A stretch of DNA of 64,000 nt from Diphasiastrum complanatum (GCA_029204225.1 CM055095.1:65020625-65084624), one strand, 5' to 3'. Positions 11,970-24,141 are shown, counted from the first letter of the stretch. The notes: generated by a model not told the origin, from the sequence alone. Made by a program: numbers and translations.

Positions 11970-12524
11970 TTTCAGGTGCAGGCACGTGTGAAATCCGCCC
12001 ATTTTCAATTTGGTGGTTCTCTCTCACCTTAGATCCAAATTTCATGCAATTTGGCCCACTAGAAAGCTAGAAATGTGTAGAATCTGATGCGAATTTAATC
12101 ATACAGCTGGATAAGCCAATCAAAAGCTATAAGCTTTTGAATAGTCGTAGGTAGGGTGCCTAGACCTGTGGCAAATCGGGAGTACATGTCATCTATTGTC
12201 TGAATGATCACAAAAATCATCCAGAAGTTGACCAATCTCATCTATACGTGTACAAGATTTCAGGTGCAGGCACGTGCGAAATCCACCCATTCTCAGTTTG
12301 GTGGTTCTCTCTCACCTTAGATCCAAATTTCACTATAAAGCTAGAAATGTGTAGAATCTGATGCAATTTGAATTATGACAGTTGGATAAGCCAATCAAAA
12401 GTTATAAGCTTTTGAATAGTCGTAGGTAGGGCGCCTAGACCTGTGGCAAATCAGAGTACATGTCATTTATTGCTCGAATGATCACAAAAATCATCCAAAA
12501 GTTGACCAATCTCATCTATATGTG
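11970..12524 (+). repeat. Tandem duplication in the leader of element L, period 288 bp
   Basis: The stretch starting tttcaggtgcaggcacgtg at 11970 is repeated from 12258, with about 10 percent divergence and small indels; both copies end near ctcatctata(t/c)gtg (12250 and 12524). It lies between the primer site and gag and is non-coding. Confidence 0.85.
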
Positions 12525-13082
12525 ATTTAGACAAAATTTAGAGAATCTAGGCAAATTGTTTCATACAAATAGATTGTATTTGAGTCAACTTGTCATTTTT
12601 GGAGTATTTCACACGTGTGAAATTCAGAGAACCATAAGTTTTGCCATACTTCATCTTTTTTGATGATTCAAATCTTGTTTTAGAGAGATTGTCAAGCTAG
12701 TGAGATCTATCTCACAATCTTTTGCTTAGTCATTGAACAGAACATTGTTAGTATTGAATATGCACAAGCCTCACAATCAACAAATGATTAGGTGTTATGA
12801 TCCAATCCAAAATAGCTTCTTCTCAGCCTCTGATCTTCAATAGACCTAAAATATGCTTTTGATCCACAAGTTCAACTCACAAAACAAAGGTTAGTAAGAT
12901 TTGATCAACAATGCAATGCATAATCATGATAGAACTTGATCAAACATCCAAATATCATCATAAATGGAAACCTTACTAAAAATAGTAGCCAACTAGCTCT
13001 TGGTTTTTTACCCTTGATTGGTTCCTATAGTGAGAAGATAAGCAATTTTTTCATCCATCTTTTTTTATTTCCAACGTTCTTT

Positions 13083-15112
13083 ATGTCTTCAATGGGTGCC
13101 TTTCTATTAGAAGCAAGTGAAAGATTGTCAACCTCCAATTACTCAATTTGGAAGGTTAGGATGGAATCTGTCTTAATTCTACAAGATGTGATGGATATTG
13201 TACTTGGCATTGAAGAAGAACCACAAATTCCTCAAGAAATTCCAAAGTACAAAAAGAGAGCTAGGATGGCTCTACATTATATTAAAATGAATGTCTCAAA
13301 TGACATCTTTAGATAAATTGGTGCTTGTACTAATGCCAAAGATGCTTGGGATACTCTCAAGTCCATCTATGAGGCAAAGAATACTTCTAGACTCTAACAC
13401 TAAGAAACCAAATTTTTCAAAGTGTACAGAGAAGTGATGAATGTGCTTCAGCTTATGTAATGAGAGTTAAAGACCTCCATAGAGAATTGTCATGCATAGG
13501 AGACTCCATCAACCAAAATGAACTTGTTCAAGTCATAATTAGTGGGTTAAAGGAGAAATATGACAACCTTGTTCAGAGTTATGCCATTAAGGAGGAGCTA
13601 CCAAGTTTGGAAGCACTCCAAAGTGTGCTTATTTCTGAAGAATCAAGACAAGAGTATAAACTCTTGAAAATGGAAAGACTGTCTCTCAACATTGATGGTA
13701 AAGCCCTCTTTCCCAAAGACAAGCACAAGTCAAGAAGTAAGAATCAACACCAATCCTCTTCAAGCAAGAACAATCTTATTTCCAAGGAGAAAGGAGAAGA
13801 GGATGAGTCCTTTCAAGCTTTCAAATCCAAGAAGAAGAAGAAAAACATCAAGTGTTTCTTTTGTGGCAAGAAGGGGCATTATGCCACCAATTGCTTCAAG
13901 AAGAAGAGTCAATTCAAGCAAGCTAAGATTTCCAATGAAGAGAAGGAAGATGCTCATGCAAGTGATGGAGAGGGATCTCTTATGGTCTCGAGTTTTTCTT
14001 CATCACCTTTCAAGAAGTATGGTTCGTGGTACAGCAACAGTGGAGCTTCCTCACATATGTGTAGCTCCAAGCATTCTTTTTCATCCATGACACCTTATGA
14101 AGGAGCCAAGAAGTCCATCTACACAGCAAATGATCATGAGTGTGCTATTGAAGGCATAGGGACCATTCCCTTAAAGCTTTTATCATCAAAAGTTCTTTCT
14201 CTGTCTAAAGTACTTTTTGTTCCTAAGTTAACAAAAAATCTTATTAGTACTGGGCAATTGCTTGATAGTGGACTAGGTGTGAGTTTCAATGTTGATACAT
14301 GTACAATCAAGAAGCATGATGAGATCCTTGCATTTGGGTCTAGATATGGTGGAATCTACAAGCTTGATCCCAAAGTGTATGCTAACTCTTGTGATGGTGC
14401 TTTGCTTCTCATATTTCTTTGGAGGAACTATGGCATAGAAGGTTGGGGCATCCTAACTATAGTTCTATGGTGTCCATGGTCAAGAAAGCCAAAGCTATTA
14501 GCTTGCCTAATCGTATCTCCAAGAATTTCAAGCCATGTGAGGCTTGTGCCATATCTAAATCTCATAAAAAGCCTTTTTCTAAGTCATCTATTAAGACTAC
14601 ACATCCATTGGAGCTCATACACTCGGATGTGCACTTCTCATCTTCAAAGAGCAAGGGTGGTGCTATTTGCTTTGTAACTTTCATTGACACAAGATTTACT
14701 TGGTTATATCTTCTAGCTTCAAAGTCTATGGTGTTTGACTATTTTCCAAAGTTCAAAGCTCTAGTTGAAATGCAATTTTCATACAAAATCAAGATTCTTA
14801 GAAGTGATGGAGGTGGTGAGTACACTTCCAATAAATTTCATGATTGTTGTGAGCTTGAAGGCATTAAAAGGGAGTTTTCTTGTGCACATACACCATCTCA
14901 AAATGGGGTGGCTGAAAGAAAGAATAGAACCTTGTGAGAATGTGCCAAAACCATTAGAATTGAGACATCCTTGCCAAAAGACTGTTGCGGTGAGGCCATC
15001 AATTGTTCAAACTATCTTTGCACTCAACTCCCTCATGTTGCACTTGGAGGAAAGTCACCATATGAAGCACTTTATTTGAAGAAACCTAAGGTTGATCACC
15101 TTAGAGTATTTG
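13083..15112 (+). pseudogene. gag-protease-integrase pseudogene of element L, 5' segment
   Basis: The start is taken at ATG 13083 (MSSMGAFLLEASERL), matching gag starts of A, B and H; the longer upstream ORF from 12936 has no similarity. A nonsense TAA at 13314-13316 and a one-base deletion near 13398 interrupt gag. Frame 2 then runs 13460-14415 with zinc knuckle CFFCGKKGHYATNC near 13850. The protease motif reads WYSNSGASSHM, with Asn (AAC, 14036-14038) in place of the catalytic Asp. A frameshift near 14416 leads to integrase (LWHRRLGHPNYSSM, CEACAISK, HSDVH, SDGGGEY, NGVAERKNRTL), followed by TGA at 14935-14937. The core also lacks part of the usual DDYSR stretch. Element M interrupts it at 15113. 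Confidence 0.9.
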
Positions 15113-16246
15113 TGTTGTAAAGCTATCTTCATCAGCTTTACTTCCGGCGCCACTGGCGCCAGCATTGGCCCTGGCGCCAGCAGTGCCCCTGCTGCTCCCG
15201 GCGCCAATGGCGCCGGCTCCACTCCTGGCACCACTGTGACCAGAATCCAGTCGGCGCCAAGTTCCTATAGCTGAAAATCTTTGATCGGTTCTAGGGAAGT
15301 CCAGAGAGCTCAGATCGATGTGCAATCACCTCACATGATCTAGGCATGATTAAAGGAAGCCTGGAGATCAATAAAATCTAGAGAAAAAAAATGACTTTCT
15401 CGAAAGAGAAAATTCTAGAGAGAGAAAAATGTGCTTTACCAGCCTGGGTAGAGTGCTTGGTATGAGGGGGGGGGGGTGCCCCCGGAGACTAGGCTCGGTC
15501 ACACACTTGAAATGTAACTTTCTCAGATTTATCAATAAAGTGAGATTTTTCTCAAACTGACTCTGATTATCTTCTGGGTTTCAGTGTTCGGTAAAAGCGC
15601 CAGTTGTAAGGCCGCTTCAAAATTTTTAAGTTGGCACATAGCTGAGGGTCGTATCCCGGGACGCCAGCGGTATGCCGTTGGGGCCATTCGGTCCATGGCG
15701 CCAGCGGTATGTTGTCGGGACCATTTGGTCCAGGAACTGGTTGTCTCCATATCTGTCGCGGCTTGTGGTTTTGAGTGTTCCTTGCATGAACGTGAATGGG
15801 TTAAGCTCTTGGGAAACGGGCTCTAATCTGTCGGCTAAGTTGGATGGCTTGCTTGGGTTGAAGTTACCTGTTTATGGCTGTCCAGTCTGGCGTGGCGCCA
15901 GGTTGGCCTCCAGCGCTCGTGTCGAAGCTTTCCGTTGGTTAAGTCTGATGTAAGTCAGACCGCTTGCTTGGAATGGATGTTACTCGTTTGTAACAAAGCT
16001 TCGAGTTGGTTAAGTTTGATGTATGTCGGGCGGCTTGCTTGGAGGAAAGTCACCCACATCGGGACCCCCGATCTGGCATGGTGCCAAGTTGGATCTCAAT
16101 GTTGGTTTTCGGAACTTCAAGTTGGTTAAGTCTGATCGTTGTTGGCGAGTTGGCTGCTTGTATGTTAAGTGGGTTTGGATGGCAAGAGTTGAAGGCTGGG
16201 AAGCTAAATCGTGGTTTTCGGCTCCCTTTGGGATGCCTGCACTACA
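15113..16246 (+). repeat. 5' LTR of element M (1134 bp)
   Basis: The start is fixed by the ATTTG target duplication, and the end by ACTACA two bases before a primer site. The stretch 15231-16246 is matched in two blocks (about 18608-18982 and 30137-30878) forming the interrupted 3' LTR. The first 120 bp are not found in the 3' copy and hold several GGCGCC hexamers. Polyadenylation-like aataaa words occur near 15369 and 15533. Confidence 0.82.
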
Positions 16247-16248
16247 TG

Positions 16249-16261
16249 TGGTATCAGAGCC
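16249..16261 (+). other. Primer-binding site of element M
   Basis: tggtatcagagcc lies two bases after the LTR end, with the same spacing as in element N. Confidence 0.88.
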
Positions 16262-16560
16262 GACTGGCTGGTCAGCTATGCGGATCTCACGGAAATGGCC
16301 ACTGTTTGGGGTTCATCAAGACAACTGTTGTGCAAGGTGCTGTCCACAGTGTAAGCACGGATGCGGTGGTTGACAGAACGGGGGCTTGATGAGTCAAGGT
16401 GCTGCCCTTGAGGTGTAAGCACGATCAGTTTCTGCAGTATGGGCCTGGTGCCGTCTGCACATAGGACAGACGGCACCAGGCCGTCTGCCATTAGGTTGGT
16501 GTAAGCACGGTCTGTGCCTTGTGGGGTGCGGGGTGACATATTCATGATAGCCACCATTCA

Positions 16561-17140
16561 TTTAGCTATAAGGGCTATCGATCAAATTTGGTAGGGGCGT
16601 TACTGAGGCAATGTGCTGCCTAACATGAAAGCACGGGTGCATCCACGATTTGGGTGGTATGCTGCCGATCGTTTAGCTATAAGGGCTATCGACTAGATTT
16701 GGTGGGGGTGTTACTGAGGCAAGGTGCTGCCTAACGGTGAAAGCACGGCTGCATCCACGGGGGTGGTATATTCAAGGATAGCTGCCATTTGTTTAGCTAT
16801 AAGGGCTATCGACCAAATTTGGTGGGGGCGTTACGAAGGCAATGTGCTGCCTAACGGTGAAAGCACGGGTGCATCAACGATTGGGGGGTATGCTGCCAAT
16901 CGTTTAGCTATAAGGGCTATCGACTTGATTTGGTGGGGGCGTAACTAAGGCAATGTGCTGCCTAACGGTGAAAGCATGGGGGCGTCCACGGGGGTGGTAT
17001 ATTCAAGGATAGCTGCCGATCGTTTAGCTATAAGGGCTATCGACCAAAAAGTGGTGGGGCGTGACTGAGGCAATGTGCTGCTTAATGGTGAAAGCACAGA
17101 TAGTTGGAGGGGTGTCCTATGTGGGCTGATTCTGTGATCG
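16561..17140 (+). repeat. Tandem array with alternating 111/120-bp units
   Basis: Five copies of a unit beginning tttagctataagggctatcga start at 16561, 16672, 16792, 16903 and 17023, giving spacings of 111, 120, 111 and 120. The 120-bp units contain an extra tattcaaggatagctgcc block, so the array is a two-unit higher-order repeat of about 231 bp. Each unit contains gtgctgcc...gaaagcac, a short inverted repeat. Less regular relatives precede it (16337-16500). Element N keeps one copy at 20298-20400. It lies between primer site and 3' LTR and is non-coding. Confidence 0.88.
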
Positions 17141-18607
17141 ATTTGTATGGGCGCATCCAGGAAAAGGTCCGTTGGTAGGACCATCTCAAAGGGGGACCTT
17201 GTCTTTGTTACTTGTTAGTAAACCTGCCTGAGTGTCTTACTTGTATGTATTCGTGGTGAGTCTTAGTACTCGTGCTTTGTCTGGTTTGCATGATTGCTTG
17301 TGATACAAGGAGCTGATGGCTCGAGAAGGAACCTTTCTTTTGAAGGCTGATACCATCAAACAAAGAGGACTACAGAATCTGTGGGGCAGATTTGCAGTTC
17401 AAGTACTCGCACGTGAATGACAACGAAACGACTCAATGTTTGCAAAGGATGGATGGCTAGCTTGTTTTTTGGGTTAGTTTCATTTGCGACAACGCCCACC
17501 AGACGCAAGCAGGAAGTCAAAAGTTGGAAAGGGCAATTTCAGAGGAGATCTTCTATAGAGCAGTTGGTCTTCATTTTGGGATGGCCACCTTCGGAACTAA
17601 AACTCACTGAGCATGGGTGATATCCAGTATCAGTTGGGTTTTTCCTCAAAGGGGAAAGACTAGGATCCTCTTCAGAGATTGGCAACAAGTTGGATCGAGC
17701 CATAATCCTAGCAGATGGGAAGCAAAGTGTTGGAAAGGCTTTTTGTCCGAAGAACTCTACTCTAAGTCCAATCAGCTGATTTTATAAGTGGAGGGGAACT
17801 ATCACACACACCTCTCTCTTGGGGCAAATTTTGAATGAAAGTTGATCAAAATGGGAGCAAATTCAAGGTGACCTAGCCATACTCACACGAGGAGACTGGC
17901 GAACTTTGGACCTAATAAGTTGACAAGTTTTTGTTGTGGAAAGGAAAGCTTGTTATAGGCTTTCTCTGGACCAGCAATGATGAGGAAACATGAGTACGTT
18001 GGCTTGTGTTACGTGTAAGGCAGCTGATCAATGAAGGAACTGTGAAAGTTGAGTCTTGCATGAGAGACTTGGTATTTTGAACGGACGCTAAGGGATAGTT
18101 CGCATTGAGATCGGACTAGTGCAAACACTGGGTGCATGTGTCTGATTCAAAGAGAGCTACTTGAAGCCAAGCTCGATGTACACTTCTTGTTTTGACTGTG
18201 AGGAAATTGACCAGTGATGGAATTGTGAAAGTCAAGTTTTGCGCGATGGACATGGCGCTTCAAACAAACGCGAAGAGATAGTTCGTATGCGGAGCAAACT
18301 GGTGCAACCCTTTGACTTTCCACGAGGTCAATGATTACATTTGGGCTGATTCAAAGAGCTACTTCAAGCTGAGTGAGAGGTGCATTGCGAAGTACTCAAT
18401 TTTTGCCTACCTTAAAGAGCCAAGATGGAAAAGTATCAAGATCAGGCTGGGACAAGGAGAGAAATCAAGGTGCAGAAGCAACAAGGCACGGAGTGGACCA
18501 TAAAGTGGGCAATCAAACGATAAATCCTTTGGCTCAGGGAGCCTTGATACCTATGCGGAACTGATCAAATCTGGAGCTCAGGGAGCTCAACACAAAGTGC
18601 ATCAAGG
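17141..18607 (+). other. Internal region of element M without recognisable genes
   Basis: The first roughly 100 bp resemble N at 20400-20460. No gag, protease, RT or integrase motifs are seen, only short ORFs (17417-17620, 18312-18564) without family resemblance. Near 18572-18595 the wording gagctcagggagctcaacac recalls N just before element B (22803-22820). Confidence 0.55.
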
Positions 18608-18982
18608 ACACTGGCGCCACTGTGACCAGAATCCAGCCGGCGCCAAGTTCCTATGGCTGAAAATCTTTGATCGGTTCTAGCGAAGTCCAAAGAGCTCAGA
18701 TCGATGTGCAATCACCTCACACGATCTAGACATGATTAAAGGAAGCCTGGGGATCAATAGAATCTAGAGAGAGAAAATGACTTTCTAGAAAGAGAAAAAT
18801 GTGCTTTACCAGCCTGGGTAGAGTGCCTGGTATGAGGGGGGGTGCCGAATCCCACCAATACTATAGGGGAGAGAGGGTTGCGACTCAGGGCGAGCTCCAA
18901 CCAAGTCTCAGCCTCCCTTGCTGGAATGTTGTCTTGGCTCTCGCCTTGGCATGCTAGCGCCCCGGAGACTAGGCTCGGTCAC
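18608..18982 (+). repeat. 3' LTR of element M, left fragment
   Basis: It matches 15231-15500 of the 5' LTR (gaccagaatccag, gaaaatctttgatcggttc, accagcctgggtagagtgc), with an extra block of about 120 bp near 18840-18960. It is interrupted by element N after the target gtcac. The rest of this LTR resumes at 30137. Confidence 0.8.
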
Positions 18983-19901
18983 TATTGTAAGCTGACTCGG
19001 GTGCACCCAGCGTGCCCTGTAAGACTCAAAGAGGTGACACTCTCTAAGGTCCCAAAGCAAGTTAGAACGTCAAGGACTCAGCCTCCGACCTGTGGTGAGC
19101 CAGTCAAATAGTCACAAAGTCATGAGCTAGCTCTGGAGCTCGAGTCATGGCCTAGTCAGGAAAGCAGGTTTATTCGGCCGCCGGGACGGCTCCCGGGACC
19201 AATGTTCGGGAGCCAGACTGATTCTGCCAGGCTTGCCAGGCTTAATCAGCAAAATAAAAACTAAGTCCTAAAAAGCGTGCTTTACCAGAAAGCACTATGT
19301 TTCAAACCAGAGGGGGTGCACCGAATCACAGCAGAACTATAGGGGGAGTCCGGCAGACAGAAACTTGGGCAGCTCAACCAGCGCCAGGAATCCAGTCACC
19401 AGATCTCAGCTCCCTCTACCAGCACGAGCCAGGCACAATGCCCAGCACGTGTTGGTGGCCCCGAGACCGGTTAGTCTATGTATGAATGTAACCTCTTTCA
19501 AATCTAATAAAGTTGATCCTTGAAGATGATTACCATTTCGGTTTCGCCTCCGGGACTGGTCCAAGTGGAAGGACCCTTACTACAACCTTTTTGCGTCGAT
19601 GGCGCCTAAGTGTCCCTGTCATCGACATGGGGCTTGCCGCTATGCCAATTGGTCAGTTTGGCGACCACTATGCCTTGGGTTTCATGTGTGGCTTGTCTTT
19701 GCCTTTGGTTACCTTTTGGGGATGGATTTCGAGTTGGCTTTCGGGTTGGTTGGAATTCCAGTTTTCTTAAGTCTGAATGGTTAAGCTTGTTACGTTTCTG
19801 AGTTGGCTTTTATGTAAGTGCATGATGGATGAATGTTAGACTTAAGCGCGTGTTGGGAAAACCGCTCAAGTCCCAGCGCCCTTTGAGATGCCGGCGCAAC
19901 A
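18983..19901 (+). repeat. 5' LTR of element N (919 bp)
   Basis: Begins TATTGTAAGCTGAC (the expected TG altered to TA) and ends GGCGCAACA. It is nearly the same as 29217-30131, with a few substitutions. aataaa words occur at 19249-19260 and near 19506. Confidence 0.88.
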
Positions 19902-19903
19902 TG

Positions 19904-19915
19904 TGGTATCAGAGC
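19904..19915 (+). other. Primer-binding site of element N
   Basis: tggtatcagagc lies two bases after the LTR end. Confidence 0.85.
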
Positions 19916-20731
19916 TGACTAGCCGGTCAGCTACGCAAGTCTCACAAGGATGGCCACGTTTTAGGATTTGTCAAGACAACCGTTGCGCAAGGTGCTGCCC
20001 ACAGTGTAAGCACGGGTGCGTCCACGGTCGGGGTGGTCGGCAGAACGGGGACTTGATGAGTCAAAGTGCTGCCCTCGAGGTGTAAGCACGGTCAGTTCTC
20101 GCGGTTCGGGCCTGGCGCTGTCTGCACGTAGGACGGATGAGGCAAAGTGCTGCCTAGGTAGGTGAAAGCACGGTCTGTACCTTGTGGGGTGCGGGGCGAC
20201 ATATTCGAACTATATGGGTTAACCATTGATACAGAGATGCTGCTCGAATTTGGGTGTAAATCACGGGTGGTTAGCTACCGGTGCGGGATAGCTGCCGATC
20301 GTTTAGCTATAAGGGCTATCGACCAAAAAGTGGTGGGGCGTGACTGAGGCAATGTGCTGCTTAATGGTGAAAGCACGGATGGTTGGATGGATGTTTCCCT
20401 GTGGGCTAATTCTGTGATAGATCTGTGTGGGCGCGGCTAGGCAAAGGTCCTACGTCCGGTCTCAGGGGGGTTTGTGGCTTGAGAGGGATCCTCTGTGTTT
20501 GCTTTGGTTGGTATGTTCTGTTTGTTGTGTGCCTGCTTGGACACAAATGACCTGGTTCCTACTTGGCTCTCAGGTGATGTGGGCGTGCTAAGTTTGAGGA
20601 AGGGATATTTTCATTGAAGCTGATTTAATAAAGAAGAAAAGAGAGCTGTGGGGCCCGGCCGACAGAAGGGATAGCTTCAAATATAAAAAGGATTGAGGCG
20701 ATAATCTGTTGGAAGTACACCTCTGACTATA

Positions 20732-22820
20732 ATGGAGGACCATCTTGAAGAATTACGAGCATTGACGGACGGAGAAGAGCTGACTCGAGAATACAGCTCT
20801 CGCATGCATCGAGATGGCACTAGGTCCAAGTCGAGAAAGAAAGAGTGTATGCACTCCACAGTAGCGCCCCTCCAAGAAGAGATGGGTGGCCCTTCTGAAC
20901 CTACACCAAGAGATGAACCCTTGCCAGAGGCGCAACAGGACCTCTTTGAAGTGAAGATGCGGCAATACTTATCAAGCGCAATGACGACTATGCTTAGCGA
21001 GGTGAAGAAGGATAGAGAAACCGAAAGGAAAGAATGGCAAACATCCTTGCGAGCCATGAATCTTACTCAAATTAACCTTGCTAGAGAAATGAGAGACGGG
21101 CTAACACAGCTCGAAGCCAGGTTTGAAGAGTTGGAAGCAACTAGTGGCGCCTCCTCCACAGATACCAAGAGAACCACGAGCGCGAAACACAGAGGGCCCA
21201 AGAAAGGCTGCCAAAGTGAAAGCACCACCTACTTTCAAAGGAGAGCGTGACATTCGAGTTGTGGAAGATTGGTTGTTTCACATGGACCATTACTTCTGTC
21301 TGATGAACACTCCTGAGGAAGAAAGAATTGACTTGGCATTAGCATATTTTGAGGGCTACACTACAAATTGGTACCGGATGGCAGAAATGCATTTTCAAAC
21401 ATGGGACGCATTCAAAGCCGCATTACGAGGAGTTCATACCGAAGGATTCACACATGAGATTGAGGACAGAATTATCGGGGCTCAAACAGAAAGGGTCATT
21501 GCGAGAGTACCTCAATAAATTCAGACAGAGTGTATGGGTTATTGAAGATATGTCCGAGGCGGACAAAACTCATTACCTATTGTCTGGAATGCAATCTTGG
21601 ACCCGGCGTGCGATAGACAGCTACATGCCCCATGATTTCAATTCAACTATTCGAGCGGCTGAAATGGTTTGTGATTATGAGAGCACATTGGCACCAGTTG
21701 CTCCCACAACCTCAACAAGAGTATTTAGTAGATCCAGACCGATTCCGAGCTTCTTTTCAAGGGGGGACTCAGCTCCAAATGGAAACCAAGCCTCGAGTAG
21801 CGTGAACAAATTCCCAACAAAAACAGGGTTTGGCAACCAAGGCAACAATGGAGGGAACATGTCCAGAGAAGAAACAATGTTGGACCTTCAGCTAGTCACA
21901 GCAACAGCTCACCAACAGTGGGCAGTTCCATGCGTTGCTTCAACTGTCATCAGCAAGGTCACTCTTGGAGGTCATGCCCCAAACCATTGAATAAGCAAAT
22001 CATGGCTGCCATTGAAGGATTTGATAGGATGGAGAGAGAGGCATTTGATCAAGAAGATGGTGAACAAGATGATGAAGAGGACCCGAAAACGGATTTGACG
22101 GAGTTTGACCTGAATGCCTTGCAACAGATAGGGGCACTTGCGGCGTATCGTGAACATCTTATGGCGACTCCTGCGAGAGGATCCAAGTTATTGTACCTGA
22201 AAGGCTGCATTCAAAGCATGATCATATACTTCATGGTAGACCTGGGGGCGTCACATAACTACTTGTCAGAAAAACTGACAGGAGAATTGGACATTCAATG
22301 TGAAGAAAATGTGACTCCTATTTGTGTGGAGACCGCGAAAGGTACAATGACCACTTGTAGATTGGCAACCAACTTACCAATCTCTCTGGGAGCCTGGAAG
22401 AATCGACTAACATTCACAATCTTGAAGATGGATGCCTTCGATGCTATTTTGGAATTAAGCTGGTTTAACGAACATGTGGTGGCCTTCTTGGCAAAAGGGG
22501 TTAACCTTGTGTTATTATATAATGGCAGGAGACCTTGTGTCGTCAGAGCTGTGCCAGGGGACCAACTAGAAAAGAACGACACAAATGAACCTGAGCCAAC
22601 CATTCCTCCCAATCTCATTCACCTATTTAACGAAGGACAGCCAACAGTGACAGACCAGCTGACACGGGAACAAATGGAGCCAACATTGCCTATAGTCTCT
22701 ACATCAAAGATGAATTCAAGTGACGATGCAGACCTCAAGGATCTCACCTTGTGTGACCAAGCGAAAGCTCACTTCTTTAACGAAGGACATCCAACAGTGC
22801 AGAGCTCAAGGAGCTCAACC
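20732..22820 (+). pseudogene. gag-protease pseudogene of element N
   Basis: The first ORF (ATG 20732) is charged and probably helical. After a frame change near 21.2 kb comes a gypsy-type gag core (FKGERDIRVVEDWLFHMDHYF, then ALAYFEGYTTNWY). A second shift near 21.47 kb leads to SLREYLNKFRQSVWVIEDM, and a third near 21.9 kb to the zinc knuckle CFNCHQQGHSWRSC. Then comes an aspartic-protease fold with FMVDLGASHNYLS. The usual DSGA motif is DLGA here (GAC CTG, 22239-22244), so the Ser/Thr next to the catalytic Asp is lost. FNEGxPTV occurs twice downstream. The frame is open across the boundary into the LTR of B and ends with residues encoded by that LTR (to 22859). No RT follows. Confidence 0.87.
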
Positions 22821-23511
22821 TGTGAAAAATTGCCTACATTGGCAAATCTAGCCATGTAGAATATTGTACATTTTGTCAATATTGTTTGTTGGTTACTTGA
22901 ATGGCCAAAGTGCCACTTGTACATACACACCTAAAGTAGGTTACCACGAGTCAAGAGGAGTGGTTGTGTCTATTTGGTAGTGATTCCTACTTTGTAGGAT
23001 CTAGACCATGATTTATGATGAGATTTGTATCTACCATGCACCTACCAAGCATGACTCTTGGATCTAGACTAGGGTTTTCACATTAGGGCAAGAAAGTGGA
23101 GTCTACTTCCTTATTACATGCTGGATTTTCACCTAACTTTGCAAAGGAAGTGTGTTTTACTATGTATTTCCATTCTCCATAGTGAGAAGATAGAAACTTT
23201 TTGGAGCCTCAACGAGAAACTCGAGTTTCCTCTCATTGTATGGTGATTACTCTATTTTTCCAATGAAACCCAGCTTTGGCACTTTGTAAACACTGTCTAC
23301 AGGCCGTACTACAGCCTTATTTCCACACGTGTGGAGTTGGATTAGACTATTTGATCAATGCTTTGATTGTCTCTACTTGTTTCCTATCAAGCTGCTAAAC
23401 TAGATCTTGTTTTCTGATGACTGGTTTCTGATAGATTGTTTAACAAGCATACAATCACCTTGTGGATCATTCAAAGATCCATTTATGGTCCTTAGTACTG
23501 TACTTTTCACA
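22821..23511 (+). repeat. 5' LTR of element B (691 bp)
   Basis: Starts TGTGAAAAATTGCC and ends TTTTCACA. The 14-bp palindrome TCCACACGTGTGGA is at 23322-23335. It is the same length as the 3' LTR and the LTR of C. Confidence 0.95.
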
Positions 23512-23524
23512 TGGTATCAGAGCC
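23512..23524 (+). other. Primer-binding site of element B
   Basis: tggtatcagagcc directly follows the LTR. Confidence 0.93.
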
Positions 23525-24141
23525 AAGTACAAGGCCATTGATCTATGTCTGAATCTAATCCAGTTTTAGCAGGTTTTGGTGCAAAAAGCTAGTATTGGAA
23601 GGGCGAGCTGGTATCCAGGTTTTGGTGAGGGGATTTGATCCTAGACTTTTTCAGGATCAAAATCCGTACTGTTCACACGTGTGGGCATCTCTGAACCAGC
23701 ATTTAATAACCCGTATTCATTGGATCATAGAAAATTCATATGGTGTCAGTTTGATGTAATTTTTGGTGCAAATCCTAGGATAAGCTACCAAGATCACTTG
23801 CCATTGATTAGTTTTGAATTTGTTTCATGAAAACTAATTAATCCAGGCTGATTTCAGACCTTCTTAAAGTGGAAACCAGGTCTTGAAAGTACATCAAAGT
23901 GAATGAGAGAGATAGAGTCAGTTTTTGTCCAAGAATAGCCAAGATTGGCAAGATTTGCTTGAGTGTAGTTTTCATCTCATCTTATCTTCATTCCAGCTTG
24001 TGAGGGAGTGATAGAACTCTGATTACAAATCCTCTGTTGGATTAGAAGTCAACATTTGAGTGAAACACTGCAAGTTTGAAACCTTTGTGAGTTTCAGGTC
24101 CAAACAAATCTATATCTTGTGTGTAGAATCTTGCTAGTAAG

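Noticed and set aside
15092-15274. Gly/Ala/Ser-rich ORF
   Set aside because: It spans the end of L integrase and the GGCGCC-rich LTR start of M; composition artefact.
16561-17140. CRISPR-like array
   Set aside because: Units are 111-120 bp of similar sequence throughout with no unique spacers, inside a plant LTR element.
20732-22859. N gag-protease as the gag of B
   Set aside because: The protein is gypsy-type with a different zinc knuckle and protease, B has its own gag, and the shared C-terminal tail is merely the LTR of B read in frame.
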